Positions 44,340 to 53,193 of a stretch of DNA of 64,000 nt are shown here, in pieces. Source of the stretch: Flavobacterium fragile. Its GTDB lineage: Bacteria > Bacteroidota > Bacteroidia > Flavobacteriales > Flavobacteriaceae. The first letter of the stretch is position 1. Each line of letters starts with the position of its first letter. The DNA lies in the NCBI RefSeq assembly GCF_023634865.1, contig NZ_JAMLJN010000008.1, positions 46,797 to 110,796 of the forward strand. The letters are read 5' to 3'. The notes under the pieces were generated by a model. The model was not told where the DNA came from and ran no database searches. It worked only from the letters and a program-made list of their open reading frames with translations. The translations under genes were made by a program, and so were the position numbers.

Positions 44340-45338
44340 TTATAATTTATGAGGTAAAAATGGATAATTTGGTTCTTCATAAACCACATCATATAATTGC
44401 TGAACATCTGGAAATGGAGATTCTTCGGCAAATTTCTCACATTCAGCCACTAAATCAGCTACTCTTTGATCGATTACTTCGATTTCAGCATCTGTAGCGT
44501 AACCATTTTCTTTGATAATATCTAAAACTTGAGTAATTGGATCGATTTTTTTGTATTCTTCCACTTCCTCTTTCGTTCTATACAATTGTGCATCTGACAT
44601 TGAGTGTCCTCTGTAACGGTATGTTTTCATTTCTAAGAAAGTTGGACCATCGCCACGACGAGCTCTTTCTATAGCTTCGTGCATAGCTTCAGCAACTTTA
44701 ACTGGATTCATGCCATCTACTGGTCCACAAGGCATTTCATACCCTAAACCAAGTTTCCAAATATCAGTATGATTCGCTGTTCTTTCAACAGAAGTTCCCA
44801 TGGCATATCCATTATTTTCACAAATGAAAACTACTGGCAATTTCCAGTTCATTGCCATATTGAAAGCTTCATGTAAAGAACCTTGACGTGCGGCACCATC
44901 ACCAAAATAGGTTAAAGTAACACCACCTGTTTCAAAATATTTATCAGCAAAAGCAATACCTGCTCCGACAGGAATTTGAGCCCCTACAATCCCATGTCCT
45001 CCATAAAAACCATGTTCTTTAGAGAAAATATGCATAGAACCGCCCATACCTTTTGAAGTTCCAGTTGCTTTACCATATAATTCTGCCATTACTTTTCTTG
45101 GATCTACACCCATTCCAATTGGCTGAACGTGATTACGATAAGCTGTAATCATTTTATCTTTTGACAAATCCATTGCATGTAAAGCACCAGCTAAAACAGC
45201 TTCTTGCCCATTGTATAAATGCAAAAATCCTCTAACTTTTTGTTGGATATAAACAGCAGCAAGTTTATCTTCAAACTTTCTCCAAAATAGCATATCCTCA
45301 TACCATTTTAGGTAAACTTCTCTTGTAATTGGTTTCAT
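44340..45338 (-). CDS. pdhA: Pyruvate dehydrogenase E1 component, alpha subunit
   Basis: 332 residues. It decarboxylates pyruvate with thiamine diphosphate in the heterotetrameric E1. The TPP motif starts at FGDGAARQGSLHEA and ends near ENNGYAMG; the phosphorylation-loop region RGHSMSD is conserved. Coupled to pdhC (5-base gap). In many Flavobacteria the beta subunit is encoded elsewhere, as appears to be so here. Confidence 0.95.
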   Translation of the reverse strand: MKPITREVYLKWYEDMLFWRKFEDKLAAVYIQQKVRGFLHLYNGQEAVLAGALHAMDLSKDKMITAYRNHVQPIGMGVDPRKVMAELYGKATGTSKGMGGSMHIFSKEHGFYGGHGIVGAQIPVGAGIAFADKYFETGGVTLTYFGDGAARQGSLHEAFNMAMNWKLPVVFICENNGYAMGTSVERTANHTDIWKLGLGYEMPCGPVDGMNPVKVAEAMHEAIERARRGDGPTFLEMKTYRYRGHSMSDAQLYRTKEEVEEYKKIDPITQVLDIIKENGYATDAEIEVIDQRVADLVAECEKFAEESPFPDVQQLYDVVYEEPNYPFLPHKL

Positions 45339-45405
45339 TTTTTGTTTGTTTTAATACAATTGAACTGCAAACTGCGTTCTTAAGTGTTCACAATTTTACG
45401 AATCG

Positions 45406-45413
45406 CAAAAATA
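45406..45413 (-). promoter_or_regulatory. -7 element upstream of pdhA
   Basis: TATTTTTG on the minus strand matches TAnnTTTG, with a leader of about 60 bases before the pdhA ATG. No convincing -33 motif is seen. Confidence 0.4.
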
Positions 45414-45496
45414 CTACATAGAACCTGATTGAAAAAATTAAATCCTATGATTTTTGCATTTTTTACAACAAAATCGATAAAAAAATCACGAAATCG

Positions 45497-45976
45497 TTAT
45501 AGGTGATTCTTATCGAAAACTAGTGGTAAAATGTTTTTTAACGAATCTGACTTATAAATTTCACCTTTTGCGCCCATAAAAAAAATGGCAATTGGTAAAT
45601 CTTGCTTAAATTCATACTCAGCTATAGATTGTCTACAACTTCCACAAGGCGGAATAGGCTCTTCTAAATCTCTATCTTTAGGTGATGCCGTGATAAACAT
45701 TTTTACAATTTTCGCATCTGGATATGTTGCACCTGCATAAAAAATCGCTACTCTTTCAGCACATAAACCAGAAGGATAGGCCGCATTTTCTTGGTTAGAA
45801 CCCTGCACAATGACACCGTTATCCAAAAGTATAGCTGCGCCAACGGTAAAATTAGAATATGGGGCATAGGCTTTACTTCTTGCATCTACTGCATGCATCA
45901 TTAAACTTAGCTCTTCTTGAGACAACTCGTTTTTTGAAAGTACTGAAATGGTAGTGTTTATTGAAATTTGCTTCAT
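45497..45976 (-). CDS. cdd: Cytidine deaminase
   Basis: 159 residues from the ATG at 45976 (an upstream TTG would extend into the porV terminator). It converts cytidine and deoxycytidine to uridines in pyrimidine salvage. Zinc site: Cys72 and Glu74 in LCAERV, then Cys111 and Cys114 in PPCGSCRQ. Homotetrameric short type. The start codon is only 16 bases past the terminator that closes porUV, so it needs its own start signal or read-through. Confidence 0.95.
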   Translation of the reverse strand: MKQISINTTISVLSKNELSQEELSLMMHAVDARSKAYAPYSNFTVGAAILLDNGVIVQGSNQENAAYPSGLCAERVAIFYAGATYPDAKIVKMFITASPKDRDLEEPIPPCGSCRQSIAEYEFKQDLPIAIFFMGAKGEIYKSDSLKNILPLVFDKNHL

Positions 45977-45991
45977 ATGTGAGGAAAAAAA

Positions 45992-46020
45992 ATCCAAATT
46001 CTAAAATTAAGAATTTGGAT
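45992..46020 (-). terminator. Intrinsic terminator after porV
   Basis: A perfect 11-bp stem ATCCAAATTCT / AGAATTTGGAT, followed by a T run on the minus strand, lies between porV and cdd. Confidence 0.85.
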
Positions 46021-46043
46021 AGTTTAATTAATTAATTACTTTT

Positions 46044-47264
46044 TTATAACTCATCGTAGTTATCACCAAAATTGAACGTTAGAGAAAATCTCAATGTGTT
46101 TTCTAGTGGGTTTCTTACTTTTGATGCTGAAAACAAATACGAAACATCAATTTTAACTACATTGTATTTAAATCCTGCACCAAGGGTAAAGAACTTCCTA
46201 GCGCCTTTTAATTGATTCTCATTAAAATAGCCCATTCGTAAAGCAAATGAATCTTGATACCAATATTCTGCTCCTAATGCCCAAGTAAACTCTTTTAATT
46301 CTTCTGAAAAACCATCTGGAGCATCGTTGAAAGATTTAAAAATTCCACTTGTCCAGCTTGTTTTTCTATAATCTGTTAAAGCTTGATCGTATGCTGCATC
46401 AGCAATATCTTGTTCTGATTGCTCAATAGAACCGCTTCCATCAGCATCAATAGCAACCACTTTTGCAGGCGGAGTTGGCACTAACAATTTTGTGATTTCT
46501 GCAGTTACACCAATTTTACTATATTCATCAAAAATAAAATCAAAACCTCCACCTAAACGCATGTTTGCTGGTAAAAAATTATCATTTAAATCATCATTAT
46601 CATAACTGATTTTTGGACCTAAATTTTGAAAATTAAAACCTGCCCTCCATCTTCCATTGAAATCATCATAAGCTAATTCCTCGGATTGGTAATAACCTGC
46701 AATATCAACTGCAAATGATGTAGCTGCAGAAACATCATTATTAAGATCTGGAATTTTTAGAGCAGAACGTATAAATCTACCTCCAACAGCCATTGAAAAA
46801 CGCTCACTTAACTTCAAAGAATAAGAACCATCAATTGCTAACTCATTGGGATTTACTTGTCTAACAACCTCATTTGGATCAGGAGTATCTCTTAATTCGA
46901 TATCCCCTAAACCAAAATAACGCAACGAACCAGCAAAAGCACTTCTCTCATTGATTCTATTATAATAAGTTATTTGACCTAAAGATATATCATTAGCAAT
47001 ACTAGACAAATAAGGCGTATAACTTACCGAAAAACCTTGCTTTTGTAAGGAAAAAGCATATTTAGCAGGATTATATTGTTGCGAAAAAGCATCTGCCGAA
47101 GTAGCTACCCCCATATCTGCCATACCAGCAGAACGTGCATCAGCAGCAATTAATAGAAAAGGAACTCCAGTAGTAATAACTCTACTATTATCTTCCTGAG
47201 CCTTAACATACTGACCAACTGCAAATAAGGTTAATAATAAACCAATTTTTTTCATTTTTTGCAT
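46044..47264 (-). CDS. porV: Type IX secretion outer-membrane protein PorV (LptO)
   Basis: 406 residues. A signal peptide ends near KAQ (23); the mature protein starts with VPFLLIAADARSAGMADMGVATS, the PorV/FadL-like hallmark, and ends as a barrel (LRFSLTFNFGDNYDEL). PorV collects substrates from the translocon and hands them to PorU at the surface. Residues 273-284 (DADGSGSIEQSE) form a perfect EF-hand calcium loop, unexpected here (see findings). It lies 30 bases after porU, and a terminator follows. Order porU-porV next to gldJ is that of Flavobacterium gliding loci. Confidence 0.94.
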   Translation of the reverse strand: MQKMKKIGLLLTLFAVGQYVKAQEDNSRVITTGVPFLLIAADARSAGMADMGVATSADAFSQQYNPAKYAFSLQKQGFSVSYTPYLSSIANDISLGQITYYNRINERSAFAGSLRYFGLGDIELRDTPDPNEVVRQVNPNELAIDGSYSLKLSERFSMAVGGRFIRSALKIPDLNNDVSAATSFAVDIAGYYQSEELAYDDFNGRWRAGFNFQNLGPKISYDNDDLNDNFLPANMRLGGGFDFIFDEYSKIGVTAEITKLLVPTPPAKVVAIDADGSGSIEQSEQDIADAAYDQALTDYRKTSWTSGIFKSFNDAPDGFSEELKEFTWALGAEYWYQDSFALRMGYFNENQLKGARKFFTLGAGFKYNVVKIDVSYLFSASKVRNPLENTLRFSLTFNFGDNYDEL

Positions 47265-47294
47265 AGAAATTAATTTTACAAATATAGTATTTTA

Positions 47295-50200
47295 TTATAG
47301 GATAACAAGTTTCTCATATTTTTCTACTGATTTACCGGTTGTAACCGACCTAACCTTTATTTTATAAACATAAACTCCCTTTCCAATTTTGTCTCCAAAA
47401 TCATCTCTTCCGTCCCAAATAATATCCCTACACAAAAAACCATCAGTAAGTACTTGCTGGTTTATTGTTTTTACCAACTTACCCGAAATAGTTACGATTT
47501 GAACTTGAACATCTAATGGTTCAAAAGGCATATTGTGATTAAACCAAAATTCTGTATAACTCACAAAAGGATTTGGATAGTTCAAAACTTTTTCAATTCG
47601 CAAACCTTCATCGGAGCAAATAGCATTAAATTGGATTTCAGCTGTAACCAAATTGTTATAAACATCCCAAACTTTAAATAAAATAGTATGGAGCCCAGGA
47701 GACAATTCTCGAAATGGAAATCTTACAAACCCTTTAGTGTAATCGTTATTTTCAGTTTCATAATATTCGTTTAAAATATACGGATTTGATTCATCACCAT
47801 CTAAGATTGCTACAATATCATGTCCTATTCCACTAGCAGTATTTATTCCGTTTTCATCTTCCAAAAAAGCTAATAAAATTGGCGAACAATTTGTAATTCC
47901 ACCTGAAACGAAAGATTCATCATTCATGTGCAACCTTACTTTTGGAGGATTCGTATCTGCTACTGCATTTACGTTAACTCCTCCAATTTGGATTGTTCTA
48001 TCATATCCTGTTTGATTATCTAAAACTGGAGTACTCCTTTTTGAATAAAAACTAATTTTACCATTACCTACAGGAATTCTTATATCTTGAGGCATAATAA
48101 AATTAAACTCAAACTGACCATTAATAACAGATGCGTTTCCTCTAAATACCGTTTCGCCAGAGGTTAAAAAATTCATTTTTATTTGTTGGCCAGCAGAAAA
48201 ATAATTCCCCATAATGGTCACCCCACCTGGACTTGGCGCTACAACACCATCATTAGCCAAAGTTGAGCGACTAATATCTTTATCAAAAATTTGAACGGCT
48301 AAATCTCCATTGTAATCAGAAATAACCACATCATTTTCATCACGCACTTCGCCAGAAATTTTAACTAAACTCAGTGCCTGAAGCACAGGAAGCGGCTGAT
48401 TAACAGAAACATCATTAACTTTAGTAAGTATAACTTTAGGCTTAGGAATGGCTAATTTTAGTGCTGGATCACCAATAAAGAAGACAACTCTTCTGTTATC
48501 AGAACCCGTATTAATTTTAGTTAATCTTAATGCTTCTGCAATTGTGGGATAATCATTTGAACCATAGGCATACAAATCTTCACTCAATAAATTATTCATA
48601 ACAAACCCTGTTGTTACACCAATTTGTCGGGTTGTAGCAATAAGCCCGATTGCCCCACCATTTTTGTTCCAATACATATACTCCCCTCCAGTAAAACGAT
48701 TTGGATCATCAAAACGTGTAAATTCACAAGTTATTGTTATGAATAATGGATAGCGATAACGATTTGTAAGGTTTTGAGCTTCTAATTTTTCAAAAAGTCT
48801 TTCTCTGGCTAAAAATTCTTCATTTCCATGTCCAAAATAATTAAAAACTAAAGCCCCTAATTCCAAAGCATCTAAAAAATCTTTTTTGGCATCAGGATAA
48901 CGTTCACCTCCAGCGGCAACCTGCTGAATATATGAATCCGAATGGATTTTTTTTACATTAACAAATGGTTTTTGAGTAACCAATGTATTCGCTAATCCAT
49001 CTAAACCAAATTGCAAAGTTGAATCGGTTAAATTATCCGCATCATCAGAATAAATTACATAATTATTTCTCCATCTACCATAAGATTTTTCATCGTGATA
49101 TTCAATTACCTTATCCACCATTTCTTTGGCTTGCGTCACTGAACTAACTAACATTCTTCCAACTGCTATATCAATTCCATCAAAACCACCCAACATAGTT
49201 CCTTCGTTATCGTCCATTAAACCAAAAAAGTCATCTGACATAAAGGAAGAGAATAAAGAAAAATTTGAAGTGTTATTAGTTTCAATAGCGAAGGGATTAA
49301 ACCCATGAAAAACGGGAACTATATTCGTATTATTAAACACTCTATCTTTATAATCGTAAGAAGCATCTCCAAAAAGATTTACAAACTTTACCCTTTTTTC
49401 AGGTGTAGAAGCATTCCAATATACATATTTAATAAAATTTCGAATAGCCGCTAAATCTTGTTTTCCTGATGAAAATTCTTGATATATTTTTTCCAAAGTA
49501 ACTACTCGAACAACTAATCCAGAATAATTTCTATGAAAATCTGCTAAGCGTTCCGCTTGAGTTGACAAAAAATCGGGTGAAATTATCAAATAATCGATAT
49601 CTTGAAAATTACCCTGACTATCTTTAAAAATTGTTCCTTTGATATTTTGATTAGCTACGAGCGCATTCGCTTCTCGCTTTGGTAAATAAGTATCTGACAA
49701 ATCAACAGCCACATATTTTCGAACCGAACCTAAGTTAACTTTAAAATTAAAATTAGCTCCAGTTGTATTTTCATATTTAGTTACATTGTATAAATCGGTA
49801 ACATCCCATACTTGTGATATACCCGCTGCATTTGTTATTTTATATTCGCCAATTCCTATGTTGTTTTGCTCTTGTTCATTAAAGAAATTAAACTGCTTAG
49901 CATATCCAACTAAATTTCGCTTGGTTTTGATTCGAATGAAATCCAAGTATCCATTAGAACTTGGCACACCTCCGTTATCATAAGTTAAAAGAACTGATAT
50001 GTCTGAATTTGCGGCAGTAAAAGTTCCTGAAAGAGCCGATTCATAACCTTCAACACCACTTCCAGCAGTAAGTTGGGGAAAAAACAAAGTCCCTAAATCA
50101 ATTGTATTTGCTTTAATATTGAAAGATGAGTTACCAAATGATTTTGAAGCCGTATTGACTTTTATCTGAACTGGTACCGTTACATCGATATTAGGAATAG

Positions 50201-51209
50201 AAAAATTGAATGTTTGAGAATTATCTATATTAAATTGTTCTCCAAACCATCTTCTTCCAACTTTTCCTGCATTTACCAAATCTTTCTCATGATAGACAAC
50301 ATCATCAAACTGTGAAAAATAAAGATTAGGAGTACCTGTTGGCTCTACTGCATTAGTAATTCTTTTACCAGCCGAACCAGATGAAGTAACATAGTAATAC
50401 GATTTGTCAGCAAATAAATTCACTGAAGTTAAGCTTTCAGAATTCCAAGTATCAACACCTTCAGCATAAAACAATATGTAATCAGTATTATCAAAAACAC
50501 CATCTTCTTCACCAATAAATTGAATTGCATTTTCTTCTAAATCATTTGGATAATAAGTAGCATTTAAAAGAGGTAACATTTTGCCACCATTTCCATAAAT
50601 TTTAATATTTCTAGGATCTGTATTAACGTTAAAACCTAAACTTTGCAGAAATGATTTTGAAATTTTATAAACACCCGACTTTTCGACATAAAAACGATAC
50701 CAACTTCCATTAGTTAAAACTGAATTTGTAACAGATTGAATAACATTTTGATTGGTGTTTCGTGCTGAATTACTTTCTTGATAAGAATAGGTAAATGAGA
50801 TTAATTTTTTATAAATGTTACCCTCTTTAATTATAGGACTCAAAATCAACAATCCTTTAGTCGTATTTCTAGTGTTATGGATTTCAAGTTTAGCATTAAT
50901 GGTTGTAGGAATTAGTTTTTTATTTAAATCATAAAGGTCTGTTTCTGATATGGTTTGAAAATTTAAATTCGTAATTGATAAACTCGATATGTTAGTTGCC
51001 ATTGAAACAGGAACAAATCGTCTGTATTGAATTACTCTCGAAGTAATGTCAACCTCTAGATATTGTGGATCAAACTGAGGTATTTTTAATGATACACTGC
51101 CTGCATCAAAATTGGTATTTGCACTCCAAGAAATCGAAACATTTTCCGATTGCTGAGAATAAACAAACATGACAAACATCAAAAACAAAAACAATAAAAA
51201 CTTTTTCAT
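47295..51209 (-). CDS. porU: Type IX secretion sortase PorU (C25 gingipain-like)
   Basis: 1304 residues, a usual PorU length. After a signal peptide (about 1-18) comes a long beta-rich N-terminal part, then the C25 peptidase domain with His794 (NYFGHGNEEF) and Cys828 (TITCEFTRFDD), 34 residues apart as in gingipains. The C-terminus has the NYPNPF and GVYVYKIKV pattern of a type IX sorting domain, which PorU keeps as part of the attachment complex. It removes the C-terminal signal of cargo and joins them to surface lipopolysaccharide. Divergent from gldJ. Confidence 0.96.
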   Translation of the reverse strand: MKKFLLFLFLMFVMFVYSQQSENVSISWSANTNFDAGSVSLKIPQFDPQYLEVDITSRVIQYRRFVPVSMATNISSLSITNLNFQTISETDLYDLNKKLIPTTINAKLEIHNTRNTTKGLLILSPIIKEGNIYKKLISFTYSYQESNSARNTNQNVIQSVTNSVLTNGSWYRFYVEKSGVYKISKSFLQSLGFNVNTDPRNIKIYGNGGKMLPLLNATYYPNDLEENAIQFIGEEDGVFDNTDYILFYAEGVDTWNSESLTSVNLFADKSYYYVTSSGSAGKRITNAVEPTGTPNLYFSQFDDVVYHEKDLVNAGKVGRRWFGEQFNIDNSQTFNFSIPNIDVTVPVQIKVNTASKSFGNSSFNIKANTIDLGTLFFPQLTAGSGVEGYESALSGTFTAANSDISVLLTYDNGGVPSSNGYLDFIRIKTKRNLVGYAKQFNFFNEQEQNNIGIGEYKITNAAGISQVWDVTDLYNVTKYENTTGANFNFKVNLGSVRKYVAVDLSDTYLPKREANALVANQNIKGTIFKDSQGNFQDIDYLIISPDFLSTQAERLADFHRNYSGLVVRVVTLEKIYQEFSSGKQDLAAIRNFIKYVYWNASTPEKRVKFVNLFGDASYDYKDRVFNNTNIVPVFHGFNPFAIETNNTSNFSLFSSFMSDDFFGLMDDNEGTMLGGFDGIDIAVGRMLVSSVTQAKEMVDKVIEYHDEKSYGRWRNNYVIYSDDADNLTDSTLQFGLDGLANTLVTQKPFVNVKKIHSDSYIQQVAAGGERYPDAKKDFLDALELGALVFNYFGHGNEEFLARERLFEKLEAQNLTNRYRYPLFITITCEFTRFDDPNRFTGGEYMYWNKNGGAIGLIATTRQIGVTTGFVMNNLLSEDLYAYGSNDYPTIAEALRLTKINTGSDNRRVVFFIGDPALKLAIPKPKVILTKVNDVSVNQPLPVLQALSLVKISGEVRDENDVVISDYNGDLAVQIFDKDISRSTLANDGVVAPSPGGVTIMGNYFSAGQQIKMNFLTSGETVFRGNASVINGQFEFNFIMPQDIRIPVGNGKISFYSKRSTPVLDNQTGYDRTIQIGGVNVNAVADTNPPKVRLHMNDESFVSGGITNCSPILLAFLEDENGINTASGIGHDIVAILDGDESNPYILNEYYETENNDYTKGFVRFPFRELSPGLHTILFKVWDVYNNLVTAEIQFNAICSDEGLRIEKVLNYPNPFVSYTEFWFNHNMPFEPLDVQVQIVTISGKLVKTINQQVLTDGFLCRDIIWDGRDDFGDKIGKGVYVYKIKVRSVTTGKSVEKYEKLVIL

Positions 51210-51216
51210 TAGGTAT

Positions 51217-51246
51217 AAAACGTAATTGGGACATATATATTACAAA
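51217..51246 (-). promoter_or_regulatory. porU-porV promoter
   Basis: On the minus strand, TTTG (51243-51246), an 18-base spacer and TACGTTTT (one mismatch from TAnnTTTG, 51217-51224) end 7 bases before the porU ATG. This also implies a very short leader. Confidence 0.5.
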
Positions 51247-51362
51247 GAGAAAAAAATATTTTTTCTTAATGCAATTTTTTCACAATAAAAAACAAATAAA
51301 ATCGTTTTGAAAGAAAATAATTAATCCATTATTATTTTTTTTTACAAAATTTAAAAAACATG

Positions 51363-51393
51363 TTGCATATTAATTCATAATTATTAACTTGCG
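51363..51393 (+). promoter_or_regulatory. Candidate gldJ promoter
   Basis: TTG (51363-51365), a 19-base spacer and TAACTTGC (51385-51392), a weak match to TAnnTTTG, lie 27 bases before the gldJ ATG. The remainder of the 210-base porU-gldJ gap is plain A/T-rich DNA. Confidence 0.3.
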
Positions 51394-51419
51394 ACGCAAA
51401 ATTTATTACCTACAAAAGT

Positions 51420-53117
51420 ATGAAAATTAAGAAAATTATGGCTTTAAAAGTGTTCGTGTTATTGGCACTAGCTTTAGGTTTTACTGGCTGTAGCAAAAAA
51501 GGAAGCACTAAAGGTGGTTCTACTGCTACGGGATGGAAAATTAATGACAAAAAAGGCGGGTTCCAATTCAATGACAAGTTTAAACAACAAGAAACTCCTC
51601 CTGGAATGATTTCTATTGAAGGTGGAACTTTCACAATGGGTAAAGTACAGGACGATGTAATGCACGATTGGAATAATTCTCCAAACCAACAACACGTACA
51701 GTCATTTTTCATGGATGAGACAGAGGTAACAAACAAAATGTACACAGAATATTTGTTTTGGGTAAAGACTGTTTTCCCTCCTACTGATGAAAATTACAAA
51801 AACATCTATAACGGTGTTATTCCTGATACCTTAGTATGGAGAAATCGTTTAGGATACAACGAAACCATGACTAACAACTACTTACGTCATCCAGCATATG
51901 CTGACTACCCAGTAGTAGGAGTTAACTGGATTCAAGCAGTTGAGTTCAGTAAATGGAGAACTGACCGTGTAAACGAAAATATCTTGGAAAGAGAAGGATA
52001 CTTAAAAAGAGATAATAAAATTAGTTTAGGTAAAGAAGTAACTGCTGAGAAATCATTCAACACAGAAACATACATCAATACTCCTTCAAAAGCTTTTGGT
52101 GGTAATGCAGATGTTGTGCTTAAAAAAGAAATGGGATCTGGAAGAAAAAAAGCTTCTGACTCTGCTAAAAATGTTTATGCTCAAAGAAGTTCAGGTTTAA
52201 TTTTACCAGAGTACAGACTTCCAACTGAAGCTGAATGGGAATACGCAGCCGTAGCTTTAGTAGGAAACAGAGAATACAACATTTACAAAGGACAGAAAAA
52301 ATATCCTTGGAATGGTCAATATACTCGTTCTTCTAAAAGACAATACAGAGGCGATCAATTAGCTAACTTCAAACAAGGTAAAGGAGATTACGGAGGAATT
52401 GCTGGATGGTCTGATGACGGAGCTGACATCACTAATAAAGTTAAAAGTTATGCTCCAAATGATTTCGGATTATACGATATGGCTGGTAACGTAGCAGAAT
52501 GGGTACAAGATGTTTATAGACCGATGGTTGATGACGAAGCTAACGACTTTAACTACTTCAGAGGTAACGTATATACGAAAAATAAAATTGGTGAAGATGG
52601 TGTAGTAGAGTTAGTAACTTCTGACAACATTAAATATGACACTTTAAGTAATGGTAGAATCATGGCAAGAAATTTCCCTGGTCAGATTGCTCAAGTTCCT
52701 GTTGACGAAAATGAAACTTACTTAAGAACTCAATTCTCTACATCTGACAACAGAAATTATAGAGATGGTGATAGACAATCTACACGTTTCTATAAATTTG
52801 GTGGTTCAGAAGAAACTACTGAATCTAAAGATGAAAAAAGAATGTACGAGTCTCCGAAACACTCAATCTCTGTAGATAGTTTAGGTAAAATGAATAAGAG
52901 ATTTGACACTTCTAACAAAAGAACAACTTTAATTGACGACAATGTAAGAGTTTATAAAGGTGGTTCTTGGAGAGATAGAGCTTATTGGTTAGACCCAGCA
53001 TCAAGAAGATTCTTCCCTCAAGATATGGCTACAGATTATATTGGTTTTAGATGTGCAATGTCAAAAGTAGGACCAAAATCAAAAGCGAAAACAGCAAGAG
53101 GTAATGTTAGAAAATAA
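51420..53117 (+). CDS. gldJ: Gliding motility lipoprotein GldJ
   Basis: 565 residues. Lipoprotein signal (lipobox GFTGC, Cys24). The main part is a formylglycine-generating-enzyme-like (sulfatase-modifying factor) fold: IEGGTFTMG (about 61-69), MDETEVTNKMYTEY, PTEAEWEYAA, YDMAGNVAEWVQDV and WRDRAYW near the end. In Flavobacterium johnsoniae GldJ is an outer-membrane component of gliding needed for type IX secretion, working with GldK. The C-terminal tail (PKSKAKTARGNVRK) is basic. Catalytic cysteines of true FGE are not evident, as expected for GldJ. A strong terminator follows. Confidence 0.96.
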   Translation: MKIKKIMALKVFVLLALALGFTGCSKKGSTKGGSTATGWKINDKKGGFQFNDKFKQQETPPGMISIEGGTFTMGKVQDDVMHDWNNSPNQQHVQSFFMDETEVTNKMYTEYLFWVKTVFPPTDENYKNIYNGVIPDTLVWRNRLGYNETMTNNYLRHPAYADYPVVGVNWIQAVEFSKWRTDRVNENILEREGYLKRDNKISLGKEVTAEKSFNTETYINTPSKAFGGNADVVLKKEMGSGRKKASDSAKNVYAQRSSGLILPEYRLPTEAEWEYAAVALVGNREYNIYKGQKKYPWNGQYTRSSKRQYRGDQLANFKQGKGDYGGIAGWSDDGADITNKVKSYAPNDFGLYDMAGNVAEWVQDVYRPMVDDEANDFNYFRGNVYTKNKIGEDGVVELVTSDNIKYDTLSNGRIMARNFPGQIAQVPVDENETYLRTQFSTSDNRNYRDGDRQSTRFYKFGGSEETTESKDEKRMYESPKHSISVDSLGKMNKRFDTSNKRTTLIDDNVRVYKGGSWRDRAYWLDPASRRFFPQDMATDYIGFRCAMSKVGPKSKAKTARGNVRK

Positions 53118-53134
53118 TTTTCAATAAATATTTC

Positions 53135-53162
53135 AAAAGCCCTTTCATATGAAAGGGCTTTT
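53135..53162 (+). terminator. Perfect palindromic terminator after gldJ
   Basis: A 14-bp inverted repeat AAAAGCCCTTTCAT / ATGAAAGGGCTTTT is followed by a T run. It lies 18 bases after gldJ and just before the murF start region. Confidence 0.92.
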
Positions 53163-53166
53163 TTTA

Positions 53167-53174
53167 TATATTCG
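53167..53174 (+). promoter_or_regulatory. Candidate murF -7 element
   Basis: TATATTCG (one mismatch from TAnnTTTG) begins five bases after the gldJ terminator stem and 27 bases before the murF ATG at 53194. The -33 region would fall in the terminator hairpin. Confidence 0.35.
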
Positions 53175-53193
53175 TTTTAATAAAATAAGCAAT

